Positions 7,565 through 9,253 of a DNA stretch of 9,253 nucleotides are shown piece after piece (position 1 is the first letter of the stretch; every line of letters starts with the position of its first letter). Source of the stretch: Lachnospiraceae bacterium (lineage in GTDB: Bacteria > Bacillota_A > Clostridia > Lachnospirales > Lachnospiraceae); contig JAFWXB010000192.1 of assembly GCA_017523185.1 (NCBI GenBank), forward strand, positions 1 through 9,253, written 5' to 3'. The notes beneath the pieces were generated by a model that made no database searches, was not told where the DNA came from, and was given only the letters and a program-made list of their open reading frames with translations. A program made the translations under genes and the position numbers.

Positions 7565-7990
7565 ATGTTGACTGTATATCCGGCATGTTTCTTTAAAGAA
7601 CAGACAGGACATTATTCTGTTATTTTCCCAGACTTAAATTGGTTAGCTACACAAGGAACAACACTAGAAGAAGCTATTGCAATGGCTATTGAATGTCTTG
7701 CAAGTTATATTTACACTTGCCAACAAGATGGAGATATCATTCCAAATCCTTCTCCAATTGCTAATATATCTGCCAATAATATCGCAAAAGAATTAGAATT
7801 AGAACCACAAGAAGCATTTGTCAATATGATAGCTGTAGATGTGAAAGAATATGCAAAAAAATACTTTGAAAAATCTGTACGCAAAACACTCACAATTCCA
7901 GCATGGTTAAATGCTGCTGCATTAGAACAAGGTATTAATTTTTCACAAACATTACAAGAAGCTCTATTAACCAAACTGCAAGCTCGTTAA
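7565..7990 (+). CDS. hicB: HicB family antitoxin with ribbon-helix-helix tail
   Basis: HicB binds and blocks HicA and represses the operon. The 141-residue protein has the HicB fold at the N-terminus (a degraded RNase H-like domain): FKEQTGHYSVIFPDLNWLATQG (11-32) followed by the helix TLEEAIAMAIECLASYI. The C-terminal 40 residues (VRKTLTIPAWLNAAALEQGINFSQTLQEALLTKL) have the strand-helix-helix pattern of a ribbon-helix-helix DNA-binding domain, not the HTH type found in some HicB proteins. The start is the ATG at 7565, with a perfect AGGAGG (7551-7556) 8 nt before it. This site is much stronger than that of hicA and should favour antitoxin production. A GTG at 7556 in the same frame overlaps the ribosome binding site and is rejected. 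The protein probably acts at the palindrome at 7269-7325. Confidence 0.93.
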   Translation: MLTVYPACFFKEQTGHYSVIFPDLNWLATQGTTLEEAIAMAIECLASYIYTCQQDGDIIPNPSPIANISANNIAKELELEPQEAFVNMIAVDVKEYAKKYFEKSVRKTLTIPAWLNAAALEQGINFSQTLQEALLTKLQAR

Positions 7991-8036
7991 TGTTCCTACT
8001 TTTATCTGTAAAACATACCACACAAAGAAAAATAAT

Positions 8037-8109
8037 AAGGACTATTGTAAAAATATTATTTTATTTTAATTATAAAATTAAAAACATATACTATTTTTTC
8101 ATAGTCCTT
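8037..8109. terminator. 73-bp palindrome between convergent genes, probable terminator
   Basis: AAGGACTAT (8037-8045) pairs exactly with ATAGTCCTT (8101-8109), and pairing continues inwards through an AT-rich core to about 8071, with one bulge and a few mismatches, making nearly the whole 73 bp one hairpin. It starts 19 bp beyond the stop of the minus-strand PARG-like gene and 46 bp beyond hicB. Read on the minus strand it is followed by a U-rich tail (TTATTATTTTTC), so it should work best for that gene. The plus-strand tail (TTTATAC) is weak. A miniature inverted-repeat element is an alternative reading. Confidence 0.55.
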
Positions 8110-8128
8110 TATACAAAACATATAATTC

Positions 8129-8986
8129 TTATAATGTCAATCTACGTTTAAACACCTCATAATTTGTCATATCATTTGGTGGACAATATACTGCAAACTC
8201 AATGGTTTCAAATACATTTCTATATTCTTTTAACACTCTTGCCATTGCTTCTGCTACAATCTGTGGTGGATTTTGAAATGCTCCACAACCAAACGCTCCT
8301 AAAATAACCACTTCTGCCTTATGATTTCCTGCAATATCCAAAATGCGTTTGATACGTTTTGTATGTAAATTCAAAAGGTCTTTATCGGATATCTTCGCTG
8401 CTGTTTTTCCACCATTTGGATTCATTCGATTACTTGGGATTCTTCTTAAATTTGGAGCAGCACAAGTAATAATATCTACTTCAAACCAATCATTTTGTGG
8501 CATTTGTTTTGGCTGATTTGTATCTGTTTTAAAGACAACCACATTTGGTGTATAAATACAATCATCATTATATAACGCTGTCATTGTATTTTCTTCTAAC
8601 ATTTTTCTGTGTTGTAAATGAAATTGTCTTGTAGTATTTTCCTCTGAAATACATGGATATAAGGTACTACATCTGCAAATCGCTTCTTCTTGTGCACTTG
8701 AACCATTTACAACACCACCACCGGCATTTGTTGCAGAAGCAAAATTTAATACACATACTTTTTTGCCTTTATATGCCATAGCAGCTTCTAAACTTCGTTT
8801 TTTGGATACAATTATATTTCCAACTTGGTCTTTTTTTGTAAACTGAATATCCATTTGTTCCTGCTCACAAATTACTTCTTGTTGTTCTTTCGAATCTTTT
8901 ATAGCTTTTTTTAATACAGGATTTGTTTCATATATGTCCTTAGTATCTTGAAATATCAATCTTCGTTCTTCTCTTGCATCAATCAT
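8129..8986 (-). CDS. TIGR02452 / microbial PARG-type ADP-ribosyl hydrolase
   Basis: The 285-residue protein belongs to the TIGR02452/PARG_cat_microb family, related to bacterial poly(ADP-ribose) glycohydrolases with a macrodomain fold. The diagnostic signature GGG-X7-QEE is present: NFASATNAGGG at 81-91 and QEE at 99-101, whose glutamates cleave the ribose-ribose or ribose-protein bond in characterised members. ICRCSTLYP (103-111) follows, and the second phosphate-binding loop ILGAFGCGAFQNPP lies at 228-241. The N-terminal 50 residues are the charged helical segment usual for this family. The length is typical and nothing is missing. The start at 8986 follows AGGAG (minus strand) with an 8-nt gap. 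An overlapping ATG just upstream is out of frame and stops at once. It is cytoplasmic, with no signal peptide or membrane segment. It stands alone, convergent to hicAB, with no ADP-ribosyltransferase in view, so its substrate cannot be told from this window. Confidence 0.9.
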   Translation of the reverse strand: MIDAREERRLIFQDTKDIYETNPVLKKAIKDSKEQQEVICEQEQMDIQFTKKDQVGNIIVSKKRSLEAAMAYKGKKVCVLNFASATNAGGGVVNGSSAQEEAICRCSTLYPCISEENTTRQFHLQHRKMLEENTMTALYNDDCIYTPNVVVFKTDTNQPKQMPQNDWFEVDIITCAAPNLRRIPSNRMNPNGGKTAAKISDKDLLNLHTKRIKRILDIAGNHKAEVVILGAFGCGAFQNPPQIVAEAMARVLKEYRNVFETIEFAVYCPPNDMTNYEVFKRRLTL

Positions 8987-9194
8987 AATTTCATCTCCTT
9001 TTTACGATTTAACAGGAATCCGACACTTCAAAAAATTAAAAACTTATATATTCTTTTCTGTATCAAATCCATGTCTCTTATTCGTTGTAATAGTATCATA
9101 TCATATTGTGCAAAATTGCACCATTTTTATTTAAACATATAAATTACAAAGTGATTATTCGATTATGAACAAATTGCAACTATATATTTAACTT
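8987..9194. other. AT-rich non-coding region upstream of the PARG-like gene
   Basis: No convincing gene lies here. A short plus-strand frame overlapping this region and the 5' end of the PARG-like gene has no ribosome binding site or recognisable composition. The clearest structure is a short inverted repeat GTGCAAAATTGCAC (9108-9121; GTGCAA against TTGCAC), about 120 bp upstream of the PARG-like start, which could be an operator half-site pair or chance. Only weak minus-strand promoter candidates are visible, for example TGGATT-17-TATAAG ending near 9044. No clear terminator for the gene entering from 9253 is seen. Confidence 0.4.
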
Positions 9195-9253
9195 TTATGC
9201 AATTCCACTTTCTTCTGCTAAAAGCATACTTCTTCTTTCTGCCCCAATTTTGA
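9195..9253 (-). CDS. C-terminal end of an unknown minus-strand gene (partial)
   Basis: From the right edge the minus strand reads KIGAERRSMLLAEESGIA and then TAA (9197-9195). The residue mix looks like a genuine protein tail, and the other two minus frames give less protein-like sequence (one stops after 11 codons, the other reads QNWGRKKKYAF and so on). Eighteen residues are too few to name a family. If real, it would lie upstream of the PARG-like gene on the same strand, separated by about 208 bp. Confidence 0.4.
   Translation of the reverse strand, partial: KIGAERRSMLLAEESGIA

Noticed and set aside
8948..9142. Plus-strand frame of 64 codons near the right end
   Set aside because: It is antisense to the 5' end of the PARG-like gene, has no ribosome binding site and has a low-complexity hydrophobic and basic make-up typical of AT-rich chance frames.

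Overview
The window is AT-rich (by eye about one third G+C) and looks like the chromosome of a low-GC Firmicute. The addB-addA gene order, the Lachnospiraceae-like AddAB proteins and the strong AGGAGG-type ribosome binding sites point to a clostridial relative, probably Lachnospiraceae. This placement is inferred from protein flavour and composition, not from a search. I see no transposase, phage gene, tRNA, rRNA or CRISPR array.

Layout. Positions 1-7119, minus strand: an addB-addA operon for the two-subunit ATP-dependent helicase-nuclease that processes double-strand breaks, the Gram-positive counterpart of RecBCD. addB (1193 codons) is intact. addA is split: its frame closes at 955, and the rest of the protein continues without a stop in the -1 frame from about 985 to the window edge. 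The break falls at a run of six A's where seven would restore the expected protein. A 207-bp gap between the two genes holds a 140-bp inverted-repeat structure. Positions 7120-7342: a divergent promoter region, with an addB promoter on the minus strand and a palindrome-embedded hicAB promoter on the plus strand.

Positions 7343-7990, plus strand: a HicA (mRNA interferase toxin) and HicB (antitoxin with a ribbon-helix-helix tail) pair, with a small hairpin folded around the hicA stop codon. Positions 7991-8128: convergent intergenic DNA containing a 73-bp palindrome that probably ends transcription, mainly of the minus-strand gene. Positions 8129-8986, minus strand: a TIGR02452/microbial PARG-type protein, predicted to remove ADP-ribose. 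Positions 8987-9194: non-coding. Positions 9195-9253: probably the tail of another minus-strand gene.

How the genes may relate. AddA and AddB must form one complex, so the addA frame break is the most consequential observation: the cell lacks functional AddAB, or makes a little by ribosomal or transcriptional slippage, or the break is a homopolymer sequencing error. AddAB, HicAB and an ADP-ribosyl hydrolase are all families that occur in phage-host or toxin conflict, but nothing here shows that they act together, and I found no convincing new multi-gene system.
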